From positions 124,001 through 188,000 of the forward strand of contig NZ_JBFRFW010000009.1 in the NCBI RefSeq assembly GCF_052115025.1: a stretch of DNA of 64,000 bases, given 5' to 3'. This document shows positions 52,897-61,857 of this stretch, piece by piece; the stretch's first letter is position 1, and every line of letters begins with the position of its first letter. The position numbers were made by a program, and so were the translations under genes. Below the pieces are notes generated by a model. It saw nothing but the letters and a program-made list of their open reading frames with translations. It was not told the DNA's origin and did not search any database. The DNA is from Bradyrhizobium_A sp052115025. Its GTDB lineage: Bacteria > Pseudomonadota > Alphaproteobacteria > Rhizobiales > Xanthobacteraceae.

Positions 52897-53122
52897 GAGG
52901 TGGGGGCTGGCCCCCTTTGCATTCTCCGGGGAGGCCATGGCGCAGCAAAATCCTTTCGCTGTCTGGGAGGCAGGCGCCAAGTCCTTGCTTTTGTCGCGCC
53001 GCCTCTTGCCGGATGTTCCGCCGCCGCCAAAATCAGCAAGATGACGGTGGGCGTGTCGCGTCCGCCAGTGCCTTGTGCCGAAGCCCTGCGGTCTTGCAGG
53101 CGGCAAACGGGAGATCAACAAG

Positions 53123-53968
53123 ATGGGACTTCAACCCGCGACCCTCGAATCCGTACCGTTCGTGACCGCCGAGCTTAACTACATCGCGCCGATGGCCGCC
53201 AAGCCGCGGACCTATGCTTACGATCCGCCGCCGGGCGAGCCGAAGAGCAATATCGTCAGCGAGCCTCACAGCCTGCCGATCTTCGACGTCCGCAAGGCGG
53301 GGCACGACTTCTCGCTCGACCGCGAAGGCTTCGCGCTGCTGCCGCAGCCGACCGCGGTCAGGAATTTCGATGACGAGGACGAGATCCGCCGCGTCTACTA
53401 TCCCGAGGTCGAGCGCTTCCTGCGGGCGACGCTGAAGGCTGACCGTGTCGAGATCTTCGACCACACCGTGCGCAAGCGCGTCGCGGGCGCCGCCGACGTG
53501 CGCGGCGCCGGGCCGCGCCAGCCGGCGACGCGGGTGCATGTCGACCAGACCGCGGCATCCGGACCGAACCGGGTGCGCGAGCACCTGCCGGAGCAGGCCG
53601 AGGCGCTGCTCAAGGGGCGGGTGCAGATCATCAACCTGTGGCGGCCGCTCCGCGGCCCGCTGCGCGACACGCCGCTGGCGATGTGTGATGCGACCACGGT
53701 GGCGCCACAGGATCTCGTCGCCTCCGACCTGATCTATCCAAATCGCAATGGCGAGAACTATTCGGTGACCTTCAATCCCAATCACCGCTGGTTCTACGTG
53801 CCGGAGATGCGGGTCGACGAGGCGCTGCTGCTGAAGTGTTACGATTCGGCGACCGACGGCCGCACCCGTTTTGGGCCGCACACCGCGTTCGTCGATCCGA
53901 CGACGCCGGCCGACGCGCCGCCGCGCGAGAGCATCGAGGTCCGCACGCTGGTGTTTCATACGCATTGA
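53123..53968 (+). CDS. CmcJ/NvfI-family oxidoreductase
   Basis: A 281-residue protein of the family that includes bacterial CmcJ (cephamycin synthesis) and fungal NvfI/AsaB/GA4-desaturase-like oxygenases. The iron ligands can be placed: HVD in TRVHVDQTAASGPNRV gives the HxD pair, and a distal histidine is in RTRFGPHTAFVDPT. The blocks INLWRPLRGPLRDTPLAMCD and SVTFNPNHRWFYVPEM are characteristic. The start ATG at 53123 is preceded by GGGAG; a GTG at 53075 is possible. It stands alone between two terminator/repeat regions. Its substrate is unknown; hydroxylation or desaturation is the family's chemistry. Confidence 0.74.
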   Translation: MGLQPATLESVPFVTAELNYIAPMAAKPRTYAYDPPPGEPKSNIVSEPHSLPIFDVRKAGHDFSLDREGFALLPQPTAVRNFDDEDEIRRVYYPEVERFLRATLKADRVEIFDHTVRKRVAGAADVRGAGPRQPATRVHVDQTAASGPNRVREHLPEQAEALLKGRVQIINLWRPLRGPLRDTPLAMCDATTVAPQDLVASDLIYPNRNGENYSVTFNPNHRWFYVPEMRVDEALLLKCYDSATDGRTRFGPHTAFVDPTTPADAPPRESIEVRTLVFHTH

Positions 53969-54034
53969 GGTCGCTGCGGGCGCTATGCAATCGCGCGGTG
54001 GTCGTGTCCTCAGCGTCGGGGGTGTTGCAGAACT

Positions 54035-54135
54035 CGTCATGGCCGGGCTTGTCCCGGCCATCCTGCTTGGGGACGCAGTGCCTTCCTTATCGGGGTCGCC
54101 GGGAGACCTTAGTCCTCGCGATCCGTTAAAGACGG
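54035..54135. repeat. TGGCCGGGCTTGTCCCGGCC repeat, copy B
   Basis: Shares GGCCGGGCTTGTCCCGGCC, CGGGGTCGCCGGGAGACCTT and AGTCCT...CGATCCGTTA with the copy at 45031, but lacks that copy's 3' end. Confidence 0.75.
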
Positions 54136-54210
54136 AGATAAGCCTGCTCCTGTTTGAAACGGACACTGCTTGATTAGGCGTTGCCCGTCGATGCCTCCAG
54201 CGCGACGGCC

Positions 54211-55767
54211 TCAGCTCACCCGCCGCTCCTGCGTCTCCCAGAACGGCCGGCGCAGCTCGCGCTTCAGGATCTTGCCGGCGCCGGACAGCGGCAGCGGCTT
54301 GTCGCTGATGTCGGCGCTGCGCGGGCACTTGTAGCCGGCGATGAGGGTCTTGCAGAACGCCAGCAGCTCCGCCTCGGTGACGCTGGCGCCGCTTTTGGTC
54401 ACCACCACGGCGTGGACCTGTTCGCCCCACTGCTCGCTCGGGATGCCGATCACAGCGCATTGCGCCACCGCCGGATGCTGCGCGATCGCGTTCTCGACCT
54501 CGACCGAGTAGACGTTCTCGCCGCCGCTGATGATCATGTCCTTGACGCGGTCGACCACATAGATGAAGCCGTCGTCGTCCATGGTGCCGCCGTCGCCGGT
54601 ATGCATCCAGCCGTCGACGATGGCGCGCGCGGTTTCCTCTGGCCGCTCCCAGTAGCCCATCATGACGTTGTCGCCGCGGGCGACGATCTCGCCGACGGTG
54701 CCGCGCGGCACCTCGTTGTCGTCGATATCGACGATGCGCACCTCGCAGCCGAGCGTGGCGCGGCCGGCGCCGCGATGGCGGCCCTTGGCGCGGCTGTCGC
54801 CGATGTGGTCGTTCCAGTGCAAGAGTGTCGCGATCGGCGATAGCTCGGTCATGCCGTAGGCCTGGGTGAAGTGCACATGGGGCAGGGCGCGCGAGGCGCG
54901 GTCGAGCACCGCCTCGCTGATCGGCGACGCGCCATAGATGATGTTCTGGAGCGACGACAGGTCGTAGTTCCCGAGCGCGGGGTGATCGACCAGCATCTGG
55001 ATCATCGTCGGCACCAGCAGGACGTCGGTGATCCGCTCGTTCTGGAGCGCGGCCATCACCCCCTCGGGTGTGAAACCCTGAATCATGACATTGGTGCCGC
55101 CGCCGAGCAGCAGCGAATACATCGCCGCGCCGTTGGCGAGGTGGAACATCGGCGCCGCGTGCAGATAGGTGCAGCCTGCGGGAAACAGCCCCTCGCCGAG
55201 CGCGTTCAGCGCATTGGCCATCAGGTTGGTGTGGCTGAGCATCACGCCCTTGGAGCGGCCGGTGGTGCCGCCGGTGTAAAAGATGCCGGCGAGGTCGGCG
55301 CCGCTGCGCATCGCATCGGGGACCGGCGCGCTGGCGTCGAGCAGGGCTTCGTAGTTCGCCATGCCGGCGGGTGTGTCGCCGTCGTCGGCATAGATCAGCT
55401 GGAGGCCCGCAATGGCCTGCGCCAGCGCGGCGCCGGTCGCGGCGAAGGCCTTGTCGACCACGAGCAGGCCGGCGCGGCAGTCGCGCAGCGCATCCTCGTT
55501 CTCGACCGCGCTCCAGCGGATGTTGAGGGGAACGATGACGCCGCCGGCCCAGCCGGTGGCGAGATAGAGCTCGAGATAGCGGTCCGAGTTGAGCGACAGC
55601 ACGGCGACGCGATCGCCGGCCTTGACGCCGAGCGCCTGCAGCGCGCCGGCGAGGCGCGTGACGCGCGCGCCGACCTCGCCCCAGGTGCGGCGGCGGCCGT
55701 TGCAGATGGTGGCGAGGCCGCCGGGATTGGTCTGGCGCGCGCGTCGCAGTCCTTGGGTGATGTTCAT
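54211..55767 (-). CDS. acyl-CoA ligase (AMP-forming)
   Basis: A 518-residue ANL-family ligase, very close in layout to the one at 36456. P-loop FYTGGTTGRSKGVMLSH, A5 AYGMTELSP, A7 DGWMHTGDGGTM, hinge DRVKDMIISGGENVYSVEVE and catalytic lysine in GAGKILKRELRRPFW. It lies 35 bases after the TetR regulator on the same strand, so the regulator and ligase are co-transcribed. It should make the CoA ester that the divergent thiolase/hydratase/dehydrogenase operon degrades. Confidence 0.87.
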   Translation of the reverse strand: MNITQGLRRARQTNPGGLATICNGRRRTWGEVGARVTRLAGALQALGVKAGDRVAVLSLNSDRYLELYLATGWAGGVIVPLNIRWSAVENEDALRDCRAGLLVVDKAFAATGAALAQAIAGLQLIYADDGDTPAGMANYEALLDASAPVPDAMRSGADLAGIFYTGGTTGRSKGVMLSHTNLMANALNALGEGLFPAGCTYLHAAPMFHLANGAAMYSLLLGGGTNVMIQGFTPEGVMAALQNERITDVLLVPTMIQMLVDHPALGNYDLSSLQNIIYGASPISEAVLDRASRALPHVHFTQAYGMTELSPIATLLHWNDHIGDSRAKGRHRGAGRATLGCEVRIVDIDDNEVPRGTVGEIVARGDNVMMGYWERPEETARAIVDGWMHTGDGGTMDDDGFIYVVDRVKDMIISGGENVYSVEVENAIAQHPAVAQCAVIGIPSEQWGEQVHAVVVTKSGASVTEAELLAFCKTLIAGYKCPRSADISDKPLPLSGAGKILKRELRRPFWETQERRVS

Positions 55768-55802
55768 GGCTTCTCTCCCGATGTGATTGTGGGTGAACGC
55801 TT

Positions 55803-56483
55803 TCAGCGTTTCGTGTGTTGTTTGGTTGTGCGTGGTTTGCGTGGAGGCCTCACGGCGAGGCCGTCGGTGAGTTGCATGGCGAACGTCTCGCCGATGGCTT
55901 CGGGCGTCATCGTGCCGTCGCGCTTGTACCAGTGCCCGATCCAGTTCAGCGAGCCGGCGATCATGAATGCCGTCATCTTGGGATCGCACGGCGTGATCGA
56001 ACCATCGGCGATGCCCTCGGTGATATAGCCGCGAAAAGTGCGGTCGATGCTCTTCTTGCCGGCGAGCACGATGTCGCGGTGCTTGGCGCCGAGATCGCGA
56101 ACGTCAAAGCGTACCAGGCTGGCGCCGAAATCGGTCGCCATCAGCCCGCCATAGGCGCGCGCCATCTTGCGCAGCTTGTCGAGGCCGCTGCCGCCGGCAG
56201 CGTTGATCGCGGCCGTCGAAGTCTCGACGAGCTCCAGTCCCATCGCCCAGCACTCGAACAGGATCTCGTCCTTGCCGCGGAAGTAGTTGTAGAGCGCGGG
56301 CTTGGTGATGTTCAGCCGCTCCGCCACCTCGTTGAGCGTGGCGCGGTGATAGCCCTGCTCGAGAAACAGCTGCACCGCGGTGCGCAGCACCGCCTCGCGC
56401 TTCTCGTCGCGGGCGCGGCGGCGGCTTTCGAACGGCAGCCAGGGGGATTCGGCAGCAGGGGCGCGGGTGTCCATATCGATCAT
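55803..56483 (-). CDS. TetR-family transcriptional regulator
   Basis: A 226-residue TetR repressor. The HTH is in REAVLRTAVQLFLEQGYHRATLNEVAERLNITKPALYNYFRGKDEI (given here only as position ~25-70). The C-terminal ligand domain is helical and resembles acyl-CoA-responsive members. Starts at 56483 and 56474 are both possible. It is divergent from the thiolase operon, and the palindrome TTACCCACGGGTAA overlapping that operon's promoter is its likely operator. Confidence 0.86.
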   Translation of the reverse strand: MIDMDTRAPAAESPWLPFESRRRARDEKREAVLRTAVQLFLEQGYHRATLNEVAERLNITKPALYNYFRGKDEILFECWAMGLELVETSTAAINAAGGSGLDKLRKMARAYGGLMATDFGASLVRFDVRDLGAKHRDIVLAGKKSIDRTFRGYITEGIADGSITPCDPKMTAFMIAGSLNWIGHWYKRDGTMTPEAIGETFAMQLTDGLAVRPPRKPRTTKQHTKR

Positions 56484-56507
56484 CTTTGGTGTGCGGCTTC
56501 GGGCGCA

Positions 56508-56536
56508 TTGACAGGCCCGTCGGACCCGTATATTAC
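56508..56536 (+). promoter_or_regulatory. sigma-70-type promoter of the thiolase operon
   Basis: A consensus -35 TTGACA (56508-56513) is followed after 17 bases by TATTAC (56531-56536) as the -10. It lies about 46 bases upstream of the thiolase start. The operator at 56533 overlaps the -10 element. Confidence 0.65.
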
Positions 56537-56546
56537 CCACGGGTAA
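56533..56546. promoter_or_regulatory. TetR operator candidate
   Basis: TTACCC-AC-GGGTAA, a perfect 6-bp inverted repeat, overlapping the -10 box of the thiolase-operon promoter and lying 50 bases from the TetR start. Binding here would block transcription of the thiolase operon and possibly of tetR itself. Confidence 0.7.
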
Positions 56547-56581
56547 GAAAAAGTCCAGCGGGTCAATTTCGGGAGGTTCGC

Positions 56582-57766
56582 ATGTCGTCGCATGTCCATG
56601 TTGTCGGGGTCGGCATGATCCCGTTCGCCAAGCCCGGCGCCAGCGCGCCGTATCATGAGATGGGGGCAGAGGCGGCGCGGCGTGCGCTCAGCGACGCCGG
56701 CCTCGACTACGGCATGGTCGAGCAGGCCTATGTCGGCTACGTCTACGGCGATTCCACCTGCGGCCAGCGCGCGCTCTATCCCGTCGGGATGAGCGGTATC
56801 CCGATCGTCAACGTCAACAACAACTGCTCCACCGGCTCGACCGCGCTCTATCTCGCGCGACAGGCGATCGCGTCGGGCGCCGCTGACTGCGTGCTCGCGC
56901 TCGGCTTCGAGCAGATGAAGCCCGGCGCGCTCGGCTCGGTGTACACCGACCGCCCCAGCGCGTTCGGGGAGTTCGACGCCGCTGCCGACAAGCTGGTCGA
57001 CGCCGCCGGCATTCCGCTGGCGCTGCGCTACTTTGGCGGCGCCGGCCTCAGCCACATGCACAAGCATGGCACGCCGCTATCGTCGTTCGCCAAGGTGCGC
57101 GCCAAGGCCAGCCGCCATGCCGTCAACAATCCGCTGGCGCTGTTCCGAAAGGAAGTCACGGCCGATGACGTCATGAACGACCAGGTGATCTGGCCGGGGG
57201 TGATGACCCGCCTGATGGCGTGCCCGCCGACTTGCGGCGGCGCCGCTGCGATCCTGGTGTCGGAAAAGTTCGCTGCCAGGCACGGCCTGCGCCAGGACGT
57301 GCGCATCGCCGCCCAGGCGATGACCACGGATACGCCGTCGACCTTCGGCGCTGCCGACATGATGCAGCTCGTCGGCTATGACATGAGCCGCGTCGCGGCC
57401 GACAAGGTCTATGAGGCGGCCGGCGTCGGCCCCGAGGACATCGACGTGGTCGAGCTGCACGATTGTTTCGCCCACAACGAGCTGATCACCTATGAGGCGC
57501 TCGGGCTGTGCCCCGAGGGCGGTGCGGCGCGGTTCATCGATGACGGCGACAACACCTATGGCGGCCGCATCGTCACCAACCCGTCGGGCGGTCTCCTGTC
57601 CAAGGGGCATCCGCTCGGCGCCACAGGTCTTGCGCAATGTTATGAGCTGACGCGGCAGCTGCGCGGGACCGCGGAGCGCACTCAGGTGGACGGCGCGCGG
57701 CTCGCGCTGCAGCACAATCTCGGGCTCGGCGGCGCTTGCGTCGTCACCCTCTATGAGCGCGTCTGA
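56582..57766 (+). CDS. SCP-2-type thiolase (lipid-transfer protein family)
   Basis: A 394-residue thiolase. The nucleophilic cysteine is in NNNCSTGSTAL (C82) and the histidine in GGLLSKGHPLGATGLAQ (H343). The C-terminal block is LQHNLGLGGACVV, with HN replacing the usual second cysteine region as in SCP-2 thiolases. It cleaves 3-ketoacyl-CoA, often from branched or sterol-type chains. It is the first gene of the forward operon; the FAS1-like hydratase subunit begins eight bases after the stop. Confidence 0.87.
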   Translation: MSSHVHVVGVGMIPFAKPGASAPYHEMGAEAARRALSDAGLDYGMVEQAYVGYVYGDSTCGQRALYPVGMSGIPIVNVNNNCSTGSTALYLARQAIASGAADCVLALGFEQMKPGALGSVYTDRPSAFGEFDAAADKLVDAAGIPLALRYFGGAGLSHMHKHGTPLSSFAKVRAKASRHAVNNPLALFRKEVTADDVMNDQVIWPGVMTRLMACPPTCGGAAAILVSEKFAARHGLRQDVRIAAQAMTTDTPSTFGAADMMQLVGYDMSRVAADKVYEAAGVGPEDIDVVELHDCFAHNELITYEALGLCPEGGAARFIDDGDNTYGGRIVTNPSGGLLSKGHPLGATGLAQCYELTRQLRGTAERTQVDGARLALQHNLGLGGACVVTLYERV

Positions 57767-57774
57767 GGTTCGCC

Positions 57775-58230
57775 ATGGTTGATCAATCCGCGGTCGGGCA
57801 CCGCTTCTCGGAGGTCGTCGCCCATGTCGAGCCCGGGCGGCTGCGTTATTTCTTCAACACGCTCGGCGAGACCAACCCTGTCTACCGCGACGCCGCGGTG
57901 GCGCAGGCCGCCGGCTACGCGGCCGTGCCGGTGCCGCCGACCTACCTGTTCTGCCTGGAGATGATGGACGCGACAAAGCCATTCGAATTTCTCACTGCGC
58001 TCGATATCGACCTCGCGCGCGTGCTGCACGGCGAGCAGATTTTCGCTTACTACGCTCCGGTGGTGGTCGGCGATACGCTGACGTTCCGCCCGCACGTGAA
58101 GAGCGTCACCGACAAGAAGGGCGGCGCCATGACATTGATCGTGGTCGAGACGGCGGTGACCAACCAGCACGGCGTCCATGTCGCCGACACCAGCCGCACC
58201 ATCGTGGTGCGCAACGGAGGCAACGCATGA
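57775..58230 (+). CDS. FAS1-type dehydratase/MaoC-like hydratase subunit
   Basis: A 151-residue single hotdog of the MaoC N-terminal-like (FAS1 dehydratase) type: GHRFSEVVAHVEPGRLRYFFNTLGETNP, then PPTYLFCLEMM. It lacks the catalytic DxNxxH triad, which is supplied by the partner encoded next. Paired genes of this kind encode heterodimeric enoyl-CoA hydratases such as those acting on steroid side chains. Its stop overlaps the partner's start (ATGA). Confidence 0.82.
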   Translation: MVDQSAVGHRFSEVVAHVEPGRLRYFFNTLGETNPVYRDAAVAQAAGYAAVPVPPTYLFCLEMMDATKPFEFLTALDIDLARVLHGEQIFAYYAPVVVGDTLTFRPHVKSVTDKKGGAMTLIVVETAVTNQHGVHVADTSRTIVVRNGGNA

Positions 58231-58637
58231 ACGCGCTCGCCAATCCCGCGGTCGGCGACCGCGTCGTGCACAAGAGCTTTCCGCCGATCAGCCGCCACAC
58301 GCTCGCGCTGTATTGCGGCGCGTCCGGCGACCACAACCCCATCCATGTCGACATCGACTTCGCCCGCAAGGCCGGCTTTGGCGATGTGTTCACCCACGGC
58401 ATGCTGGTGATGGGCTATCTCGGCCAGGCGCTGACGGATGCGGTGCATCCTTCCAAGGTGCGCAGCTTCTCCACCCGCTTCGCCGCCATCACCCAGCTCG
58501 GCGCGCAACTGACCTGTGAAGGCCATGTCGCGGAGCTGACCGAGCACCAGGGCGAACGGCGGGCGCGTCTGACGCTGACGGCCAGGGACGAGGCCGGCGA
58601 GGTCAAGCTCGCGGGCGAGGCGGTGGTGGCGATCTAG
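58227..58637 (+). CDS. MaoC-type (R)-enoyl-CoA hydratase, catalytic subunit
   Basis: A 136-residue hotdog hydratase with the intact motif GASGDHNPIHVD (D35, N37, H40), followed by FTHGMLVMGYLGQAL. Together with the previous gene it should form the two-chain equivalent of the double-hotdog hydratase at 39544. It is translationally coupled to its partner. Confidence 0.86.
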   Translation: MNALANPAVGDRVVHKSFPPISRHTLALYCGASGDHNPIHVDIDFARKAGFGDVFTHGMLVMGYLGQALTDAVHPSKVRSFSTRFAAITQLGAQLTCEGHVAELTEHQGERRARLTLTARDEAGEVKLAGEAVVAI

Positions 58638-58649
58638 CCGCGACAAAGG

Positions 58650-58752
58650 CCTCATCCTTCGATGACGGCGCGCCGCGCAACCTCCTCAGGATGAGGGTCT
58701 TTATTCCTCATGGCGAGGAGCCGCGCATCGCGCGGCGTCTCGAACCATGAGG
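58650..58752. repeat. CCTCAT palindromic repeat pair, copy 6
   Basis: Unit one CCTCATCCTTCGATGACGGC...CAGGATGAGG, unit two CCTCATGGCGAGGAGCCGCG...GAACCATGAGG. Between the hydratase and SDR genes, which point the same way. Confidence 0.85.
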
Positions 58753-58821
58753 CCATCTGCAGCGCTTCGACGCAAGACGGCTCGCGCACCCACGGACAAC
58801 AATGCTGAACAAGGAAACACC

Positions 58822-59649
58822 ATGACCAAACTCACCGGAAAAGTCGCCGTCGTCACCGGCTCGGGGCGGGGCATCGGCCGCGCCATCGCGCTCAAGCTTG
58901 CGAGCGAGGGCGCAAGGCTCGTCATCAACGATCTCGACGCTGCACCGGGGGATGCGGTGGCTGCGGAGATTGTCGCCGCCGGCGGCCAGGCGGTCGCGGT
59001 CAACGGAAGTGTGTCGGAGACCGGCTTCGCCGACCGCTTCATCGGCGCCGCGATGGAAAAGTTCGGCGGTCTCGATATCATCGTCAACAATGCCGGCTAC
59101 ACTTGGGACGCCACCATCCAGAAGATGACCGACGAGCAGTTCCAGGCGATGCTCGACGTCCATCTGGTGGCGCCGTTCCGCATCCTGCGCGCCGCCGCCG
59201 AGCCGATCCGAATCCTGTCGAAGAAGGAGGCGGAGGAAGGCCGCGAGGTGTTCCGCAAGGTCGTCAACATCTCGTCCATCGCCGGGCTCTACGGCAATGC
59301 CGGGCAGGCGAGCTATTCCTCGGCCAAGGCCTCCCTCGTCGGCCTGACCCGCACGCTGTGCAAGGAGTGGGGCCGCTACAAGGTCAACGTCAACTGCGTC
59401 GCCTTCGGCCTGATCAACACCCGCCTGACCCAGCCGATCGAACAGCAGCAGAAGACCATCGACGTCGCCGGCCGCGACATCAAGGTCGGCGTCCAGCCGC
59501 AGATGCTCGACGCCATGAGCCGCATGATCCCGCTGGGCCGCGGCGGCACGCCGGAAGAGGCGGCGGACGCGGTCTACTTGTTCTGCAGCCCGGAATCCAA
59601 CTACATCAGCGGCCAGGTCGTCGTCGCCGGCGGCGGGCTGATCATTTAA
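58822..59649 (+). CDS. SDR 3-hydroxyacyl-CoA dehydrogenase-type
   Basis: A 275-residue SDR with cofactor loop TGSGRGIG (residues 12-19), acidic NDLD after strand 2 (NAD preference), NNAGYTWD, catalytic NISSIAG and YSSAK, and C-terminal ISGQVVVAGGGLII. Its context, after the hydratase pair, suggests oxidation of a 3-hydroxyacyl-CoA to the ketone that the SCP-2 thiolase cleaves. The ATG at 58822 follows AAGGAA. Confidence 0.84.
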   Translation: MTKLTGKVAVVTGSGRGIGRAIALKLASEGARLVINDLDAAPGDAVAAEIVAAGGQAVAVNGSVSETGFADRFIGAAMEKFGGLDIIVNNAGYTWDATIQKMTDEQFQAMLDVHLVAPFRILRAAAEPIRILSKKEAEEGREVFRKVVNISSIAGLYGNAGQASYSSAKASLVGLTRTLCKEWGRYKVNVNCVAFGLINTRLTQPIEQQQKTIDVAGRDIKVGVQPQMLDAMSRMIPLGRGGTPEEAADAVYLFCSPESNYISGQVVVAGGGLII

Positions 59650-59678
59650 GATGGCAAGTGCTGGTCAACAGCACGGGG

Positions 59679-59814
59679 CCTCATCCTGAGGAGGCGCGAA
59701 GCGCCGTCTCGAAGGATGACTGATGCGACGTGAGTGGCCTCATGGTTCGAGACGCGCGGCAGGCCTCGGCGGTGGCGGTGGTCATGCTCGAATGCCGCGC
59801 TCCTCACCATGAGG
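59679..59814. repeat. CCTCAT palindromic repeat pair, copy 7, with loop insertion
   Basis: Unit one CCTCATCCTGAGGAGGCGCG...GAAGGATGAC. Unit two has the usual ends (CCTCATGGTTCGAGACGCGC, CGCGCTCCTCACCATGAGG), but its loop carries about 30 extra bases (GCAGGCCTCGGCGGTGGCGG and following). Confidence 0.8.
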
Positions 59815-59884
59815 ATTGTGGATCATCGTGCCGATGGGTGAACTGATCGGCTTTGGCTATCTGTTGTGATCGAGGAGTTCTCCC

Positions 59885-61030
59885 ATGCCCTACCGCTCTC
59901 CGTGGATGACCGAGGAACTGGACGTCTTCCGCGACCAGTTCCGCAAATTCCTCGCCAAGGATCTCGCGCCGCAGGCCGAGACGTGGCGCAGGCAGAAGGT
60001 GGTCGATCGCTCAGCCTGGCGGGCGCTGGGCGAGATGGGGGCGCTGCTGCCGAGCGTGCCCGAGGCGTATGGCGGCCTCGGCGCCACCTTTGCGTATGAC
60101 GCGGCGGTGTTCGAGGATATCGAGCGCACCGTCCCCGAGCTCAACAACGGCGTCACGGTGTCGAGCGGCATCGTCGCCCATTACATCGCCAACTATGGCA
60201 GCGACGAGCAGAAGAAGCGCTGGCTGCCCGGCATGGCGCGCGGCGAACTGATCGGTGCCATCGCCATGACCGAGCCCGGCACCGGCTCGGACCTGCAGAG
60301 CGTGCGGACCACCGCGCGGCGCGAGGGCAACGCCTATGTCGTCAATGGCCAGAAGACCTTCATCACCAATGGCCAGACCGCGGATCTCGTGATCGTCGTG
60401 GCGCGCACTGGCGGCACCGGCGCCAAGGGCCTGTCGCTGCTGGTGCTGGAGACCGCCGGCAACGACGGCTTCCGCCGCGGCCGCAACCTCGACAAGATCG
60501 GCCTGCAGGCCGGCGACACCTCGGAGCTGTTCTTCGAGAACGCGATCGTGCCGCCGGAGAACTTGCTCGGCACCGAGGAGGGCCAGGGCTTCGTCCAGCT
60601 CATGCAGCAGCTGCCGCAGGAGCGGCTGATCATCGCCATCGGCGCGGTGGCGGCGATGGAGCGCGCGGTGGAGCTGACCGCCGCCTATACGAAAGAACGC
60701 CAGGCGTTCGGCAAGCCGATCCTCGAATTCCAGAACACGGCCTTCAAGCTCGCTGAACGCAAGACCGAGGCGACCATCGCGCGGGTGTTCGTCGATTACT
60801 GCATCGGTCGCCTGATCGAGGGCGATCTCGACGCGGTGACGGCCTCGATGGCCAAATGGTGGTCGACGCAGAAGCAGTGCGAGACCGTCGACGAATGCCT
60901 GCAGCTCCACGGCGGCTACGGCTACATGCAGGAATATCCCATCGGCAACATGTATGTCGACGCCCGCATCCAGAAGATCTATGGCGGCACCAACGAGATC
61001 ATGAAAATGCTGATCGCGCGGTCGCTGTGA
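59885..61030 (+). CDS. acyl-CoA dehydrogenase
   Basis: A 381-residue flavoprotein of the acyl-CoA dehydrogenase family with all hallmarks: AMTEPGTGSDLQSVRTTA, YVVNGQKTFITNG, the FAD-binding RQAFGKPILEFQN, LHGGYGYMQEYP and the catalytic glutamate in IYGGTNEIMK. It introduces the 2,3-double bond in an acyl-CoA. The next gene, a crotonase, starts 14 bases after its stop. Confidence 0.9.
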   Translation: MPYRSPWMTEELDVFRDQFRKFLAKDLAPQAETWRRQKVVDRSAWRALGEMGALLPSVPEAYGGLGATFAYDAAVFEDIERTVPELNNGVTVSSGIVAHYIANYGSDEQKKRWLPGMARGELIGAIAMTEPGTGSDLQSVRTTARREGNAYVVNGQKTFITNGQTADLVIVVARTGGTGAKGLSLLVLETAGNDGFRRGRNLDKIGLQAGDTSELFFENAIVPPENLLGTEEGQGFVQLMQQLPQERLIIAIGAVAAMERAVELTAAYTKERQAFGKPILEFQNTAFKLAERKTEATIARVFVDYCIGRLIEGDLDAVTASMAKWWSTQKQCETVDECLQLHGGYGYMQEYPIGNMYVDARIQKIYGGTNEIMKMLIARSL

Positions 61031-61044
61031 GGGAGAGTGCTCAC

Positions 61045-61821
61045 ATGGCAATGGTTCTCACCGAGCGGCGCGGCGCGGTCGCCGTCATCACCCTCAACAA
61101 TCCGGCGCAGTACAATGCGCTTGGCGGCACGCTGATCGCCGAGCTCAACGCGGCATTCGACGCAGGGCTGGCCGATAAGGACGTGCGCGCCATCGTGCTC
61201 ACCGGAGCCGGCAAGGGCTTTTGTGCCGGCGCCCAGCTCGGCGGTTCGACCTTCGATGCGGGCGATCGGGTTGCTTCGCTGCTGCGTGACGAAGTCAATC
61301 CACTGATCGCCAAGATGCGCGCGGCCGCCGTGCCGGTCGTGGTCGCGGTCAACGGCCCGGCGGCCGGCGCTGGCGTCGGCATCGCGCTCGCCGGCGACAT
61401 CGTGCTGGCGGCGCGCTCGGCGCGCTTCGTGCTGTCCTTTGTCAAGCTTGGCGCCGCGCTCGATGCCGGCACCTCGCAGCTGCTGCAGCGCTCGGTCGGC
61501 GTCGCCCGCGCCCGCGCGCTGGCGCTGCTCGGCGAGCCGCTCGATGCCGCGCGCGCCGAGCAGTGGGGCCTGATCTGGAAGGCGGTCGACGACGAGCAAC
61601 TGATGTCCGAGGCGTTCGCGCTGGCGCAGAAATTGGCCGAGGGCCCGCCGATCAGCATCGGCCTCATCAAGAGCCAGGTCGAAGCCGCCTTCGCCGCACC
61701 ACTGGCGACCGCCCTCGACGGCGAGGCGATCGCGCAGGCGAAGGCCTTCGTCACCGAAGACCTGCGCGAAGGCGCCGCCGCCTTCGTGGAGAAGCGCCCG
61801 GCGAAATTTTCGGGGCGCTAG
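61045..61821 (+). CDS. enoyl-CoA hydratase/isomerase (PaaG-like crotonase)
   Basis: A 258-residue crotonase. Oxyanion-hole residues are in FCAGAQLGG and GPAAGAGVGIAL, and the active-site segment is FVKLGAALDAGTSQLLQRSVG. As in PaaG, an aspartate (ALDAG) stands where hydratases have the second glutamate. Isomerisation of a ring or double bond is therefore as likely as hydration. Co-transcribed with the acyl-CoA dehydrogenase. Confidence 0.83.
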   Translation: MAMVLTERRGAVAVITLNNPAQYNALGGTLIAELNAAFDAGLADKDVRAIVLTGAGKGFCAGAQLGGSTFDAGDRVASLLRDEVNPLIAKMRAAAVPVVVAVNGPAAGAGVGIALAGDIVLAARSARFVLSFVKLGAALDAGTSQLLQRSVGVARARALALLGEPLDAARAEQWGLIWKAVDDEQLMSEAFALAQKLAEGPPISIGLIKSQVEAAFAAPLATALDGEAIAQAKAFVTEDLREGAAAFVEKRPAKFSGR

Positions 61822-61857
61822 CGTTTGGCTGTGGTGGCATGAGGTCTGTGCCGTTCC

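Noticed and set aside
53075..53122. GTG start for the CmcJ/NvfI-family gene
   Set aside because: The extra 16 residues look non-native, and the ATG at 53123 has a GGGAG upstream; kept only as an alternative.
57771..57786. GGTTGAT at 57778 as a fourth amine-regulon dyad
   Set aside because: Only the right arm matches; the left arm is absent at the required spacing and the site overlaps a start codon in an unrelated operon.
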